Source: Candidatus Bathyarchaeota archaeon A05DMB-2 (GTDB lineage Archaea; Thermoproteota; Bathyarchaeia; Bathyarchaeales; Bathycorpusculaceae). Taken from it: a DNA stretch of 64,000 nt. The stretch's first letter is position 1. Every line of letters starts with the position of its first letter. The notes beneath the pieces were generated by a model. The model made no database searches, was not told where the DNA came from, and saw only the letters and a program-made list of their open reading frames with translations. The stretch covers positions 1 through 64,000 of the forward strand of contig JAAKEZ010000006.1 in assembly GCA_018475625.1 (NCBI GenBank), read 5' to 3'. A program made the translations under genes and the position numbers. This document shows positions 25,074 through 33,568 of this stretch, one piece after another.

Positions 25074-26299
25074 AAAATGACGTGCTGTGGGTTGAAAAGT
25101 ACCGCCCTCAAAAAATAGCTGACGTCATCGGAAATGAAGAAGCCAAAGCCACCTTTGTCGAATGGTTAAAGAGCAAGTGCCGCAAGAAAAAGGCGGTTTT
25201 GCTTTATGGACCGCCAGGCGTGGGGAAAACGGCTCTGGTCAACGCAGCAGCGAATGAGTTTGGCTTCAGAATTATTGAGATGAACGCGAGTGACACGCGG
25301 ACGGAGAAGGCGATAAACAAAGTTGCTGCACCAGCGACTTCCTTTGTGGGGTTGGACACGTTTTCAACTGGTGGCAAAGGAAATCTCGTGTTTCTGGACG
25401 AGGTTGACGGCGTGGCTGGCAAAGAAGACAGGGGCGGAATAGGAGCGATAGTGAGGATAGTTGAAGAGTCACGTGTGCCAGTTATTATGGCTGCGAACGA
25501 CCCTGACTTGGAGAAAATTAGACCCCTGAAAAAAGTCAGCGTGCTGATAAGGTTTCACCAAGTGCGCATCCCATTGATAATTGAAACGTTGCGGAGAATT
25601 TGCCGAATGGAGCATGTTGAAGCGGAGTTTGAAGCACTGGAGAGAATTGCCCAAAACAGCAGAGGCGACATGCGCTCAGCCATAAACGACCTGCAAAGCT
25701 TAGCGGAGGCGGGCAAAGTTCTCACGCTCCAAGACACCATGGTGCTGAGCTCCAGAAACAAGGACATAGGGGTGGAAGAGACGCTTAGAAGCTTCTTCTC
25801 AGTGAAATCCCTCGCAGAAGCTGAGAATTTGCTGAAGCGCTCGAGCGTGGATCACGACGAGCTTCTGATGTCTGTAAGCGATAATCTTCCGCGGCGATAC
25901 CTCAACCCTGTGGAGCTTGCTGAGGCTTACGACTTTGTTTCGCGGGCAGATATGTTCAGGGGAAGGATTGGTACGGAAAACTGGCATCTTCTCAGATACT
26001 TCTACAACTCCATGGCGGAAGCCGCTGCGGTCTCGCCCGAATCGTACAAGCCTTTTGAGTTTATTTCGCCGCCGATTAGGATCATCACTTTGTTCTGGAC
26101 GAAGGGGAAGAGGACGATTTTGGATGCGATTTGCGCTAAAATAGCACTGCGATGTCACGTTTCGCGAGCAGCTGCTAAAAACGATTTCGTTCCTTTCCTC
26201 AAAGTTATGCTGCAGAAGCGCAAGGTAAGCCCGATAGCTTCTTGGCTTAAGCTGGAGCCTGAAGAGGTTGATTATTTAGTTAAAATGAGTAAGTTCTAG
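25070..26299 (+). CDS. rfcL: Replication factor C large subunit
   Basis: AAA+ clamp-loader large subunit, 409 residues. It has EKYRPQKIADVIG, Walker A GPPGVGKTALV, Walker B FLDEVDG, sensor-2 RGDMRSAINDL, and a long helical C-terminal collar. The SRC arginine finger is absent, as expected for RfcL. The protein ends VDYLVKMSKF; the C-terminal PCNA-interacting (PIP) box present in many archaeal RfcL proteins is missing. A PIP-like tail is found instead on the next gene. The start is TTG 25070, coupled to rfcS. Confidence 0.95.
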   Translation: MKNDVLWVEKYRPQKIADVIGNEEAKATFVEWLKSKCRKKKAVLLYGPPGVGKTALVNAAANEFGFRIIEMNASDTRTEKAINKVAAPATSFVGLDTFSTGGKGNLVFLDEVDGVAGKEDRGGIGAIVRIVEESRVPVIMAANDPDLEKIRPLKKVSVLIRFHQVRIPLIIETLRRICRMEHVEAEFEALERIAQNSRGDMRSAINDLQSLAEAGKVLTLQDTMVLSSRNKDIGVEETLRSFFSVKSLAEAENLLKRSSVDHDELLMSVSDNLPRRYLNPVELAEAYDFVSRADMFRGRIGTENWHLLRYFYNSMAEAAAVSPESYKPFEFISPPIRIITLFWTKGKRTILDAICAKIALRCHVSRAAAKNDFVPFLKVMLQKRKVSPIASWLKLEPEEVDYLVKMSKF

Positions 26300-26313
26300 T
26301 TGAAGGTGAGACA

Positions 26314-26679
26314 TTGGCGGTTCTTAACAAGAAAGCTTTCAAGCTTCCTCGTGTTGAAAAAGAAAAGTTCCTCCTTCTGTTAAGGCTTGGTTTGGAGTAT
26401 AACCGAGAACAGGCTGCCTTCACCATAAGCAGTTACAACAACATTGAAAAACTCGTTGACATAATCTCTGGCATTCTAAACGAGGAAGTGAAGTTTTTGC
26501 AGAATTGCATTATCTGCGGCGGAGATTTCCCCTGTCAAGACTGCAAGTATTACGAGTCGTGCGCCACAAAGGACTTTCCTTTTCGTTGCGTGTGCCCAAG
26601 GTGTCTGAAAGAAGGAAACAAAACGCAGAAAGCAGGTCCCAAGATAGTGGGGCAAGGGACTTTAGATTTGTTTGGATAA
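26314..26679 (+). CDS. Cys-rich protein with C-terminal PIP-box-like tail
   Basis: 121 residues. A helical N-terminal half (EKFLLLLRLGLEYNREQAAFTI) precedes an eight-cysteine cluster in residues 67-101 (CIICGGDFPCQDC, YYESC, FRCVCPRC). The protein ends GQGTLDLFG, close to the PCNA-interacting consensus Q-x-x-hydrophobic-x-x-aromatic-aromatic, with Gly at the last position. It starts at TTG 26314, 14 bp after rfcL, following GGTGAG, so it is in the clamp-loader operon. I do not recognise the family. An accessory role at the sliding clamp is an inference from tail and context. Confidence 0.6.
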   Translation: MAVLNKKAFKLPRVEKEKFLLLLRLGLEYNREQAAFTISSYNNIEKLVDIISGILNEEVKFLQNCIICGGDFPCQDCKYYESCATKDFPFRCVCPRCLKEGNKTQKAGPKIVGQGTLDLFG

Positions 26680-26878
26680 ACATTCAAGGAATGTCGGTTT
26701 TTAGGAAACATTTTCATGTTACGCGCAAGCTTAAACAAATGTTTCATTTACCACACGAGAAAATCATTTTCTTACATACAAATAATTGTGAATAGCAATA
26801 TATAGCGAATGACTGTACAATTTCCCAACTCTTAGAACTACATAAAATGCTCAAATGTAAAACAGGGGAACATGGAAA

Positions 26879-28486
26879 ATGAGTGAACGTGTACATAAGA
26901 ACGGTTCATACTTGAATGGAAAATCAACCGCTGGAACATCAACACGCGTTAAAGACACAAGCACCATAAGCGGAATGTGCCCCATATGCATCCGTGACTG
27001 TCCAGTGCTGTGCGAAATCAGCCTTTCAGCTTTCCGCGGACGAGAAGCACTGTACCCAGAGCCAGCCCAGTTCGGAACAAGCACCGCAGGAGCACTCAAA
27101 AACTTCGGCTTAGACTGGTCACACTTCAGCATCCAAGCAGGACTCTTCGAAGTCCAAGGCATCAAAGAAAGCTCAGAAGAAGCCATATTTCCAAACGTGA
27201 ACGTGGAAACCTCAGTCGGCGGAATGCCGCTGAAACTGCCCATACTCACAGGCGCTTTCGGCTCAACAGATGTAGCACGCATAAACTGGGACGGACTAGC
27301 AATTGGAGCGGCACTCTCAGGAGTAAGCATAACAATTGGAGAAAACATTTGTGGCATGGACGTAAACGCCACCATAGAAAACGGCAAAGTCACTCATTCT
27401 CCAGAACTGAAACGCAGAGTCGACGCGTTCAGGAAGTTCTGGGACGGAAAACACGGCGATGTCATAGTCCAGACTAACGTGGAAGACCAGAAACTAGGCA
27501 TAGACGTGTACGCACTTTCAAAGCTGGAAGTAAACATTATCGAACGAAAGTGGGGGCAAGGAGCCAAAGCCATCGGCGGCGAAGTCCGCTTGAAAGACCT
27601 GCAGAAAGCCATTCTGCTTAAGAAGAGAGGCTACATAGTCATCCCAGACCCAGAAGACCCGGTGGTGCAGCAAGCGTTCAAAGACGGCGTTTTCCAAACC
27701 TTCGAACGCCACAGCAGAGTCGGCATACCAAAAGAGAAGCCGTTCATCGAAGACATCGAGTGGTTGCGCAAACAAGGCGCAAAACGTGTATTCCTCAAAA
27801 CAGGCGCATACCGACCATCAGCAGTCGCCTACACCATGAAGTTCGCCTCAGAAGCCAAGATCGACGCGTTAAGCTTCGACGGCGCAGGAGGCGGCACAGG
27901 CATGAGTCCCGTGCCCATGATGGACGAGATGAGCATCCCAACCGTGTACTTGGAAGCCATAGTGCTACGCTGCGCGCAGATACTCAAGAAGAAAGGGCGA
28001 TACGTGCCAGACCTCGTGATGGCAGGCGGCTTCATCGAGGAAACCTCAATCTTCAAAACTATAGCCATGAGCAACTTCGGACAAGGACCACTGGTAAAGG
28101 CAGTTCTGATGGGGCGCTCGCCCATAACCGCAGCCATGAAAGCAAGCTACTTCAAACAATTGGCGCAGGAAGGGAAGCTGCCCAGAGTCTTCGCAGACCG
28201 ATTCGGCACCACACCCGACAGGTTCTTCATCGCCACACCCGAGTTGAAGGCGAAGTACGGCGAACGCTTCAGCGACATACCAGCAGAAAGCATAGGCGTC
28301 TACACCTATCTATCTGACAGGATCGGCGTGGGATTGAAGCAGCTTATGGCGGGCAACAGGAAGTGGAGGCTGAACCTCATCGGCAGAAACGACCTCATGA
28401 GCCTGTCAGAACTGGCCACGAAAGTCACAGGCATACCGCTGGCGGACGAAGTCGAGAAAGACGCCATAGAAAGAATCCTAGAATAA
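26879..28486 (+). CDS. FMN-binding glutamate-synthase-like oxidoreductase
   Basis: A 535-residue protein with the FMN/Fe-S alpha/beta-barrel of glutamate synthase large subunit (GltB central and FMN domains). Segments seen are an N-terminal Cys cluster MCPICIRDCPVLCE (residues 34-47), the flavin-barrel core TVYLEAIVLRC and SFDGAGGGTGMSP, and FGTTPDRFF. It lacks the N-terminal glutamine amidotransferase and the C-terminal GltB domain. Archaeal split glutamate synthases use a separate amidotransferase and a GltD-like subunit (one is at 45.1 kb, but it has its own partners). The precise substrate is uncertain; ammonia-dependent glutamate synthesis is one possibility. Confidence 0.8.
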   Translation: MSERVHKNGSYLNGKSTAGTSTRVKDTSTISGMCPICIRDCPVLCEISLSAFRGREALYPEPAQFGTSTAGALKNFGLDWSHFSIQAGLFEVQGIKESSEEAIFPNVNVETSVGGMPLKLPILTGAFGSTDVARINWDGLAIGAALSGVSITIGENICGMDVNATIENGKVTHSPELKRRVDAFRKFWDGKHGDVIVQTNVEDQKLGIDVYALSKLEVNIIERKWGQGAKAIGGEVRLKDLQKAILLKKRGYIVIPDPEDPVVQQAFKDGVFQTFERHSRVGIPKEKPFIEDIEWLRKQGAKRVFLKTGAYRPSAVAYTMKFASEAKIDALSFDGAGGGTGMSPVPMMDEMSIPTVYLEAIVLRCAQILKKKGRYVPDLVMAGGFIEETSIFKTIAMSNFGQGPLVKAVLMGRSPITAAMKASYFKQLAQEGKLPRVFADRFGTTPDRFFIATPELKAKYGERFSDIPAESIGVYTYLSDRIGVGLKQLMAGNRKWRLNLIGRNDLMSLSELATKVTGIPLADEVEKDAIERILE

Positions 28487-28489
28487 ACA

Positions 28490-28514
28490 TCGCTTCTCTT
28501 TTTCTTTTTTCATT
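28490..28514 (+). terminator. T-rich terminator after the FMN oxidoreductase
   Basis: CTTCTCTTTTTCTTTTTTCATTTC starts within 10 bp of the stop, with T-runs of five and six on the coding strand. Confidence 0.55.
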
Positions 28515-28522
28515 TCCCAGAG

Positions 28523-28600
28523 TATTTGGAGCCTAATAGTGGTTCGTTACATAAACATATAGAGGGAGTTTATCCGCATTGGAGTTTTCAGGCGTAAAAG
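28523..28600 (-). repeat. Dispersed intergenic element, copy 3
   Basis: Plus-strand reading TATTTGGAGCCTAATAGTGG then TTCGTTACATAAAC and ATAGAGGGAG; the end TTTTCAGGCGTAAAAG resembles copy 5. It lies between the FMN oxidoreductase and the CofE-like gene, about 130 bp before the latter's start. Confidence 0.75.
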
Positions 28601-28729
28601 TAGTGATGACCTTTGAGGAGGAAGAGCTACTTAGCCATCTGGACATTTATCTAAGCAGGTTAACGCGAATACAAAATTAATCCTTTTATTAAGAATAAGC
28701 AGAAATGTGCCTTGTGCAAGTGCTGTATC

Positions 28730-29581
28730 ATGACGAAGTATCGTGCGTTGGCTGCAGCCACAAGGTTCTGGAAGCCCGGCGAGAACTACCTAAAAATAAT
28801 CACCGCAGCCATAGAGGCAAAAGTGGACGACGGCGATTTCCTGATTGTTTCTGAGAAGGCGATTTCAACCGCGCTCGGCAGAATTCTCGACGAAAGCACC
28901 GTTCAGCCCAGCCTAAACGCGAAGCTCATCGCTCGCCTGTGGATGCGGATTGCATGGGGATACCTCCTCGGCGTGATCTGCCACTTCGGGCAACGGCTGT
29001 TGCGTCGACTCCGCGAATACCCGCTGGAGACGGGGAGCCGACATAAACAGGTCGCTCTGGAGCACGCGGGGGTTTTGCAGGCGTTGATGTTCGGGTCGGA
29101 GGGTGGAATCGATGGCTCTAACCTACCATACTCCTTCGTGAGTTTGCCTTTGAGCGACGCCTCTGAAGTGGCGGAGCAAATCCAGCGACACGTGCTGCGG
29201 ACACTCGGAAAGCGCGTGTGCGTGGTGATCGTGGACACGGACAAGACTTACACGTTCAGAAACTTCCATTTCACGCCCCGCCCAAGACCAATGAAAGGCA
29301 TACACTCTGCCGCGGGCTTCACCACGTACATCTTTGGTCGTGCATTCAGGCTTAAGAGAAGCTCGACACCGCTGGCTGTCGCGGGGTGCAGGCTGCAAGC
29401 AGCAGAAGCGTTGGAAATTGCGAACATCGCAGACAGGGTTAGAGGCCCAGGTTCAGGTGCCACGGTTTGGGACATGGCTGCGAGGTTCAGCGTGTCTGTG
29501 ACAGGTGTAAGCTGGGAAATGCTTGCGCGGTTAGAGCATAAGCCCATTGTCCTCGTGAGACTCAAGAAGAGTAAAGGATAA
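28730..29581 (+). CDS. CofE-like F420-0:gamma-glutamyl ligase family protein
   Basis: About 283 residues from ATG 28730 (after MCKCCI in the longer frame). It resembles coenzyme F420-0:L-glutamate ligase: KVDDGDFLIVSEKAISTALGR near the N-terminus, a core with VIVDTDKTYTFRNF (usual VIISDTFGRPWR region), and the end SGATVWDMAARF. True CofE carries conserved Asp residues for metal and GTP; here the match to the DTxGRxxR motif is poor. It may be a diverged CofE or a paralogue with another substrate. With cofD at 4 kb it is the second F420-type gene in the window. Confidence 0.65.
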   Translation: MTKYRALAAATRFWKPGENYLKIITAAIEAKVDDGDFLIVSEKAISTALGRILDESTVQPSLNAKLIARLWMRIAWGYLLGVICHFGQRLLRRLREYPLETGSRHKQVALEHAGVLQALMFGSEGGIDGSNLPYSFVSLPLSDASEVAEQIQRHVLRTLGKRVCVVIVDTDKTYTFRNFHFTPRPRPMKGIHSAAGFTTYIFGRAFRLKRSSTPLAVAGCRLQAAEALEIANIADRVRGPGSGATVWDMAARFSVSVTGVSWEMLARLEHKPIVLVRLKKSKG

Positions 29582-29616
29582 ACCTGTCATCGCCTTTAAG
29601 AAACTGCGTGACGTTT

Positions 29617-31122
29617 ATGGAAGAAACTGAGAAGCTAGGCGCCTTCTTCAAGCCCTGCTCAGTCGCCATCATCGGAGCCACCAAAAAAATAGACAAGGCT
29701 GGGCACGTAATTTTCAGGAACTTCGCTAACAACAAGAACCGCGGTGTCTTCAAAGGCGAGGTTTATCCCGTGAACCCTCACGAAGACTCGATTCTCGGCT
29801 TCAAATGCTACCCATCAATCACCGAGATTCCAGGAGAGCTGGAACTCATAGTGATCGTGGTTCCAGCCAAAGCCGTACCAACTATTATGGAAGAAGCGGC
29901 GGCGAAGAAAGTCAAAACCGCCATAATCATCACTTCAGGCTTCAGGGAAATCGGAAACGCCGCGCTCGAAGACCAAATTGCAGCTATAGCCAAAAAAGCC
30001 GGAATCCGCGTCTTGGGACCCAACTGCCTTGGCGTTTACTACTCCAAAACGGGTGTGGACACGCTTTTCCTTCCAGAAACCAAGGTGCTGACTACAGGCG
30101 ACGAAGTGGTCGCCACGCCGAGACCGTTATCAGGAGACATAGCTATAGTCACGCAGAGCGGAGCCTTCGGAGTCGCCGCACTCGACTTCTTGGCTGGGCG
30201 CCAGATTGGCATTAGCAAGTTCGTAAGCTTCGGCAACAAGTGCGACGTAACTGAATCAGAAATGATGCATTACCTGCTATACGACAAGGAGACGAAAGTC
30301 ATACTCTTGTATGTGGAAGACATAAAGCACGGACGAGAGTTTCTCCGCATTGCCAAAAAAGTCACGTTGAAAAAGCCCATAGTGGCACTTAAAGCAGGGA
30401 GAAGCGCCGCAGGAGCCAGAGCCGCAGCCTCACACACGGGCGCCATCGCGGGCTCCGACAAAATCTATGATGCAGCGTTCGAGCAGACCGGGGTCATCCG
30501 CGCCAGAGACATGGAAGAATTCTTTGACACTGGAAAAGCATTGTCCATGCAGCCGCCAGCAATGGGTAAAAACATTGGGGTCCTCACGGACGCAGGTGGA
30601 CCGGGCATAATGGCGGTGGACGAGTTGGTAAGCAACGGCTTAACCGTGGAGCGGTTCTCGGATGCTACGCTGCAGGAGTTCCAGAGGCTCAAAGACCAAA
30701 GCGTGCTTCCCAAGTTTGCAGCCACAAGCAACCCCGTTGACCTCACGGGCTCAGTGACCGACGACATGTTCGAGGTCGCGGCGGACCTGATGTTCAGGGC
30801 GCCCGATGTTCACGGCATTCTCTTGCTGGGTTTACATCATCTGCCAGGCTTGCGTGAAAAATACATTGAAGGTGTCGCAAAGGTTGCCGCTAAATACAGC
30901 AAACCCATCGTCATGTGCGACATCGGTGAGACCGAAATGGCACTGTATACCCGCTTCAGATTTGACAAGTTGGGTATTCCGTCGTTTCCCTCGCCAGAAG
31001 ACGCAGCCAGAGCAATGTACGCACTCGTAAGTTACGGCGCATACTTGCAGAAAAACGGTTGTGCAGATGAGTACCTATGCGAGTTTCTGAAGCGAAGAAG
31101 CAAGACTCAACCGGTGCTATAG
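29617..31122 (+). CDS. Acyl-CoA/acetyl-CoA synthetase (NDP-forming) alpha chain
   Basis: About 501 residues. An N-terminal CoA-binding Rossmann domain (FFKPCSVAIIGATKKIDKAG) is followed by two succinyl-CoA-synthetase-like flavodoxin domains. The SQSGAFGVAALDF region and the phosphohistidine loop AASHTGAIAGSD (residues about 267-278 here) are the catalytic signatures of the ADP-forming acyl-CoA synthetase alpha subunit. The ATP-grasp beta subunit is not adjacent, so it must be elsewhere or the enzyme uses another partner. It would make ATP from acyl-CoA in fermentation. GTG 29608 is an alternative start. Its 3' end overlaps the riboflavin kinase gene by 6 bp, tail to tail. Confidence 0.85.
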   Translation: MEETEKLGAFFKPCSVAIIGATKKIDKAGHVIFRNFANNKNRGVFKGEVYPVNPHEDSILGFKCYPSITEIPGELELIVIVVPAKAVPTIMEEAAAKKVKTAIIITSGFREIGNAALEDQIAAIAKKAGIRVLGPNCLGVYYSKTGVDTLFLPETKVLTTGDEVVATPRPLSGDIAIVTQSGAFGVAALDFLAGRQIGISKFVSFGNKCDVTESEMMHYLLYDKETKVILLYVEDIKHGREFLRIAKKVTLKKPIVALKAGRSAAGARAAASHTGAIAGSDKIYDAAFEQTGVIRARDMEEFFDTGKALSMQPPAMGKNIGVLTDAGGPGIMAVDELVSNGLTVERFSDATLQEFQRLKDQSVLPKFAATSNPVDLTGSVTDDMFEVAADLMFRAPDVHGILLLGLHHLPGLREKYIEGVAKVAAKYSKPIVMCDIGETEMALYTRFRFDKLGIPSFPSPEDAARAMYALVSYGAYLQKNGCADEYLCEFLKRRSKTQPVL

Positions 31123-31503
31123 GTTTGCTGTGACCGTGACGGTGTCGCCGTCTTCTAGCTGAAGCTTCGCCCGAAGATAGTCAGCGGCAATGACTTCCAG
31201 ATAATCTCTAGGGTAGCCTGCAACCTCTGGGATTACAATGGCGCATTCCGCCTCTTCTATGCGTGCTTTGTGGAGTATTCCGCTGCAGTAGCCCTCGGCA
31301 GGGTTAATCTTCATGGCATCTGCTGTTTCAAGCAGTTTTCTGCGCCTTGCGCTTTCTTCAGAAAGCAGTATGTTCAGAGTCCCGGGGTATGGTGTGAAGC
31401 CGAGTTTCTCCTCGATTTGCCGTTTAACCCATGGCAACGTAAGGTACCTTCTGCCTTCGCCTGTACCAGAGAAAACCTTGCCCGCAAGCTTTATTCTTTT
31501 CAA
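31117..31503 (-). CDS. ribK: CTP-dependent riboflavin kinase
   Basis: A 128-residue archaeal riboflavin kinase of the cradle-loop barrel fold, which phosphorylates riboflavin to FMN using CTP. It is not related to bacterial RibF. Seen: LAGKVFSGTGEGRRYLTLPW, the family's GFTPYPGTLNI (residues 35-45) and AECAIVIPEVAGYP. Length is standard. The start is TTG 31503. It may share a transcript with the uncharacterised gene upstream (31553-31927, 49 bp gap). FMN is needed by several enzymes in the window. Confidence 0.93.
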   Translation of the reverse strand: MKRIKLAGKVFSGTGEGRRYLTLPWVKRQIEEKLGFTPYPGTLNILLSEESARRRKLLETADAMKINPAEGYCSGILHKARIEEAECAIVIPEVAGYPRDYLEVIAADYLRAKLQLEDGDTVTVTANL

Positions 31504-31552
31504 ATAATGCAGGAACCCCTGCGAAACCGTCAGCCTTTCGCGTTTAGACTTT

Positions 31553-31927
31553 TTACGTTTGTTCTTTGAGCCATTTTGCGACTCTTGTGAGGACTGAGTC
31601 AGCGGATATGTCTATGACTGGGACAATCATTTTCTCTTTGGTTTCTATGGTTGGCGCGTACTTCGGCATCAGCGCATAGCCAACAAAGGTCCAGTAGACC
31701 TTGCCTGATTCGATAAGTATCTTGGCAACTGCCGCTGTGGACGCCGGAAGCGGGAAGTAGAGGAAGACGACGCCATCAACCCAGTAGAGTCCAGCAAGTT
31801 TGCCACCTGCGATGACGGAAGTAAAGCGGGCAATGTCTTCAGGCGTGGAGAAGAGGGTGCGTTCCATTATGACGATTTCCTTGAAGGGCTCATACTTAAC
31901 TGTGACTTCGCTTTCGCTTTTGCTCAT
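31553..31927 (-). CDS. Uncharacterised protein, 124 residues
   Basis: I do not recognise this family. The sequence has an alternating beta-rich first half (EVTVKYEPFKEIVIMERTLF), a hydrophobic centre (GLYWVDGVVFLYFPLP), and a basic-helical end (SVLTRVAKWLKEQT). The centre is too polar for a clear membrane helix. A good ribosome-binding site GGTGAACGG precedes ATG 31927. It is directly upstream of ribK on the same strand and downstream of a dispersed element copy. Confidence 0.6.
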   Translation of the reverse strand: MSKSESEVTVKYEPFKEIVIMERTLFSTPEDIARFTSVIAGGKLAGLYWVDGVVFLYFPLPASTAAVAKILIESGKVYWTFVGYALMPKYAPTIETKEKMIVPVIDISADSVLTRVAKWLKEQT

Positions 31928-32093
31928 AAACCGTTCACCAAGCTAATACGCTATTGTGGAGTTCCCTTTTAATCTTGCCATACCACACAACACTCATAGA
32001 GGATAAGCTGCACTTTTCAAGCTAAAACACCTGCCCTTGGCGATAAGGGAAGCATAATAACAGAAACACGACGCCGCTTAGCGCGTGCATTTT

Positions 32094-32170
32094 TTGGCAA
32101 CCAGCCTATTTGCCGCCTAATATGAATTCGATGCAGAAACCTATAGAGGGTAGGTTCGTATTGAACCTGT
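32094..32170 (-). repeat. Dispersed intergenic element, copy 4
   Basis: Minus-strand reading CCTACCCTCTATAGGTTTCTGC with the flank TTGGCAACCAGCCTATTTG (plus strand), which copy 5 shares. It lies 170 bp before the start of the 124-residue protein. The remainder of the 450-bp gap 31928-32376 contains GC-rich sequence with several open frames that read through on both strands, none of which has support. Confidence 0.75.
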
Positions 32171-32376
32171 TGTTGGTGTACTTCAGGAAGCGCAGACGTG
32201 CTGGCAAGGCGGTAAAGGATTGTTGTTTTCGTGGTTTGGCTGCGAAGAAGCCGTTGCTGTCGTGAAGGTGCGGGTACAGCCTCCTGCACCTCTCCAGCAC
32301 ACTGAAACCGCATGCCGCAAAATGTTCCCGATATCCTCTATATCGCTCGCGAATTGGCAAGGCATGTTTTGCGGGT

Positions 32377-33549
32377 TTATCCTACGCACCATCCGAAGCG
32401 CTTCACAGTTTTAGGAAACACATTTTCCCTCACCATCAGGTCGCGCAGGCAGACTGGGTCGGTTTCCAAGTAGTCGCCGCTGCATGCGTAGGCTCTTCCT
32501 CTGCATCCGCCGCAGCTATCGCGATACTCGCATCTGCCGCATTTCCCCTTCAGCAAACTTCTCTCGCGGAGTTCGTTGAGGATTTTGGAGTTGTGCCAGA
32601 TGCTGGTGAGGCTTTGCTCGCGGATGTTGCCGACTGTGACGGGGAGGAAGGTGCAGGGATAAACATCGCCGTTGGGTCGCAAGCTGAAATAAAAGATGCC
32701 GGCGTGGCATCCGACTGGGTTGTGTATCCAGAATTCTTTTAGTAGCAGATCGCGGGGTTTGGTGTCGTTGAACCTGTGCATTTCAAGGGCTATTTCGGGG
32801 TAAAGCGGGATTCCGCCTGACATGGTGAAGACCATGTCTCTGTTTTCCTGCGTCTGCTGGAGATACCGTATCAGGTTTTCCCGTTGCGTCTGGCTCATGG
32901 CTTGGTCCATGACGTCTTTTCCGCGTCCCACTGGAACCAAATCGTAAACGGCGACCTGCTCCACGCCAAGCGCTGCCAAGAAATCTATTCGCTCTGGTAT
33001 CTCGTCGAAAGTGTCTTCTAATGCCATGGTGGTTATGACAACTTCTAAGTCAACGTCTAGGCAGGCTTGGACTGCTTTCACAGCTTTCGTGAAGGTGCCG
33101 GGCACGTTTCTTAGCTGGTCGTGGCGTTCAGGGATGACTGAGTCTATCGGTATGCCTACAGCCATTATTCCTGCATCCTTCAGCTCCATGGCTGTTTTGT
33201 GGTTGATTAGCACGCCGTTTGTGAGCATTGCGGGAATTATGCCTGCGTCAACGCAGTGTTCAGCAAGCGTCAAGACGAATTCTTTTCTGAGCATGGGTTC
33301 TCCGCCGCTGAAAATCAGGGCTTGGGTTCCAAGGTTCGCCATCTCATCTATCGCCTGCATCGCTTCCTGCAGATTAAGCTCGTCCTTCATGGCGTCGTTG
33401 GCGGAAACGTGGCAGTGTAGGCATTGGAGGTTGCAGGCTTTGGTGACTGCGTACGACACAATTAGCGGGGTGTTTGGTTCGCTTTTTAAGCCTTGACCGA
33501 AGAGTTTCTGGCGAAGCAGCAGTTCTAAGAGTTTTAGCCCGATGCCCAC
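32377..33549 (-). CDS. Radical SAM protein with SPASM domain
   Basis: 390 residues. Radical SAM cluster CNLQCLHC near residue 38 (C-x3-C-x2-C), then GGEP (SGGEPMLRKEF). The C-terminal SPASM region is rich in cysteines: GCHAGIFYFSLRPNGDVYPC, CGRCEYRDSCGGCRGRAYAC and DPVC, enough for two auxiliary 4Fe-4S clusters. The overall form resembles the AhbC/AhbD (alternative haem) and PqqE/anSME-type groups. No ahb or peptide-precursor gene is adjacent. The substrate is not identifiable from sequence alone. It follows the LamG surface-protein gene by 19 bp. Confidence 0.85.
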   Translation of the reverse strand: MGIGLKLLELLLRQKLFGQGLKSEPNTPLIVSYAVTKACNLQCLHCHVSANDAMKDELNLQEAMQAIDEMANLGTQALIFSGGEPMLRKEFVLTLAEHCVDAGIIPAMLTNGVLINHKTAMELKDAGIMAVGIPIDSVIPERHDQLRNVPGTFTKAVKAVQACLDVDLEVVITTMALEDTFDEIPERIDFLAALGVEQVAVYDLVPVGRGKDVMDQAMSQTQRENLIRYLQQTQENRDMVFTMSGGIPLYPEIALEMHRFNDTKPRDLLLKEFWIHNPVGCHAGIFYFSLRPNGDVYPCTFLPVTVGNIREQSLTSIWHNSKILNELRERSLLKGKCGRCEYRDSCGGCRGRAYACSGDYLETDPVCLRDLMVRENVFPKTVKRFGWCVG

Positions 33550-33568
33550 GTTCCTGAGGCTCCTGTTT

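Noticed and set aside
32017-32392. Several overlapping minus-strand frames between the radical SAM gene and the 124-residue gene.
   Set aside because: They run through the dispersed element, have no consistent start or ribosome-binding site, and no motif.
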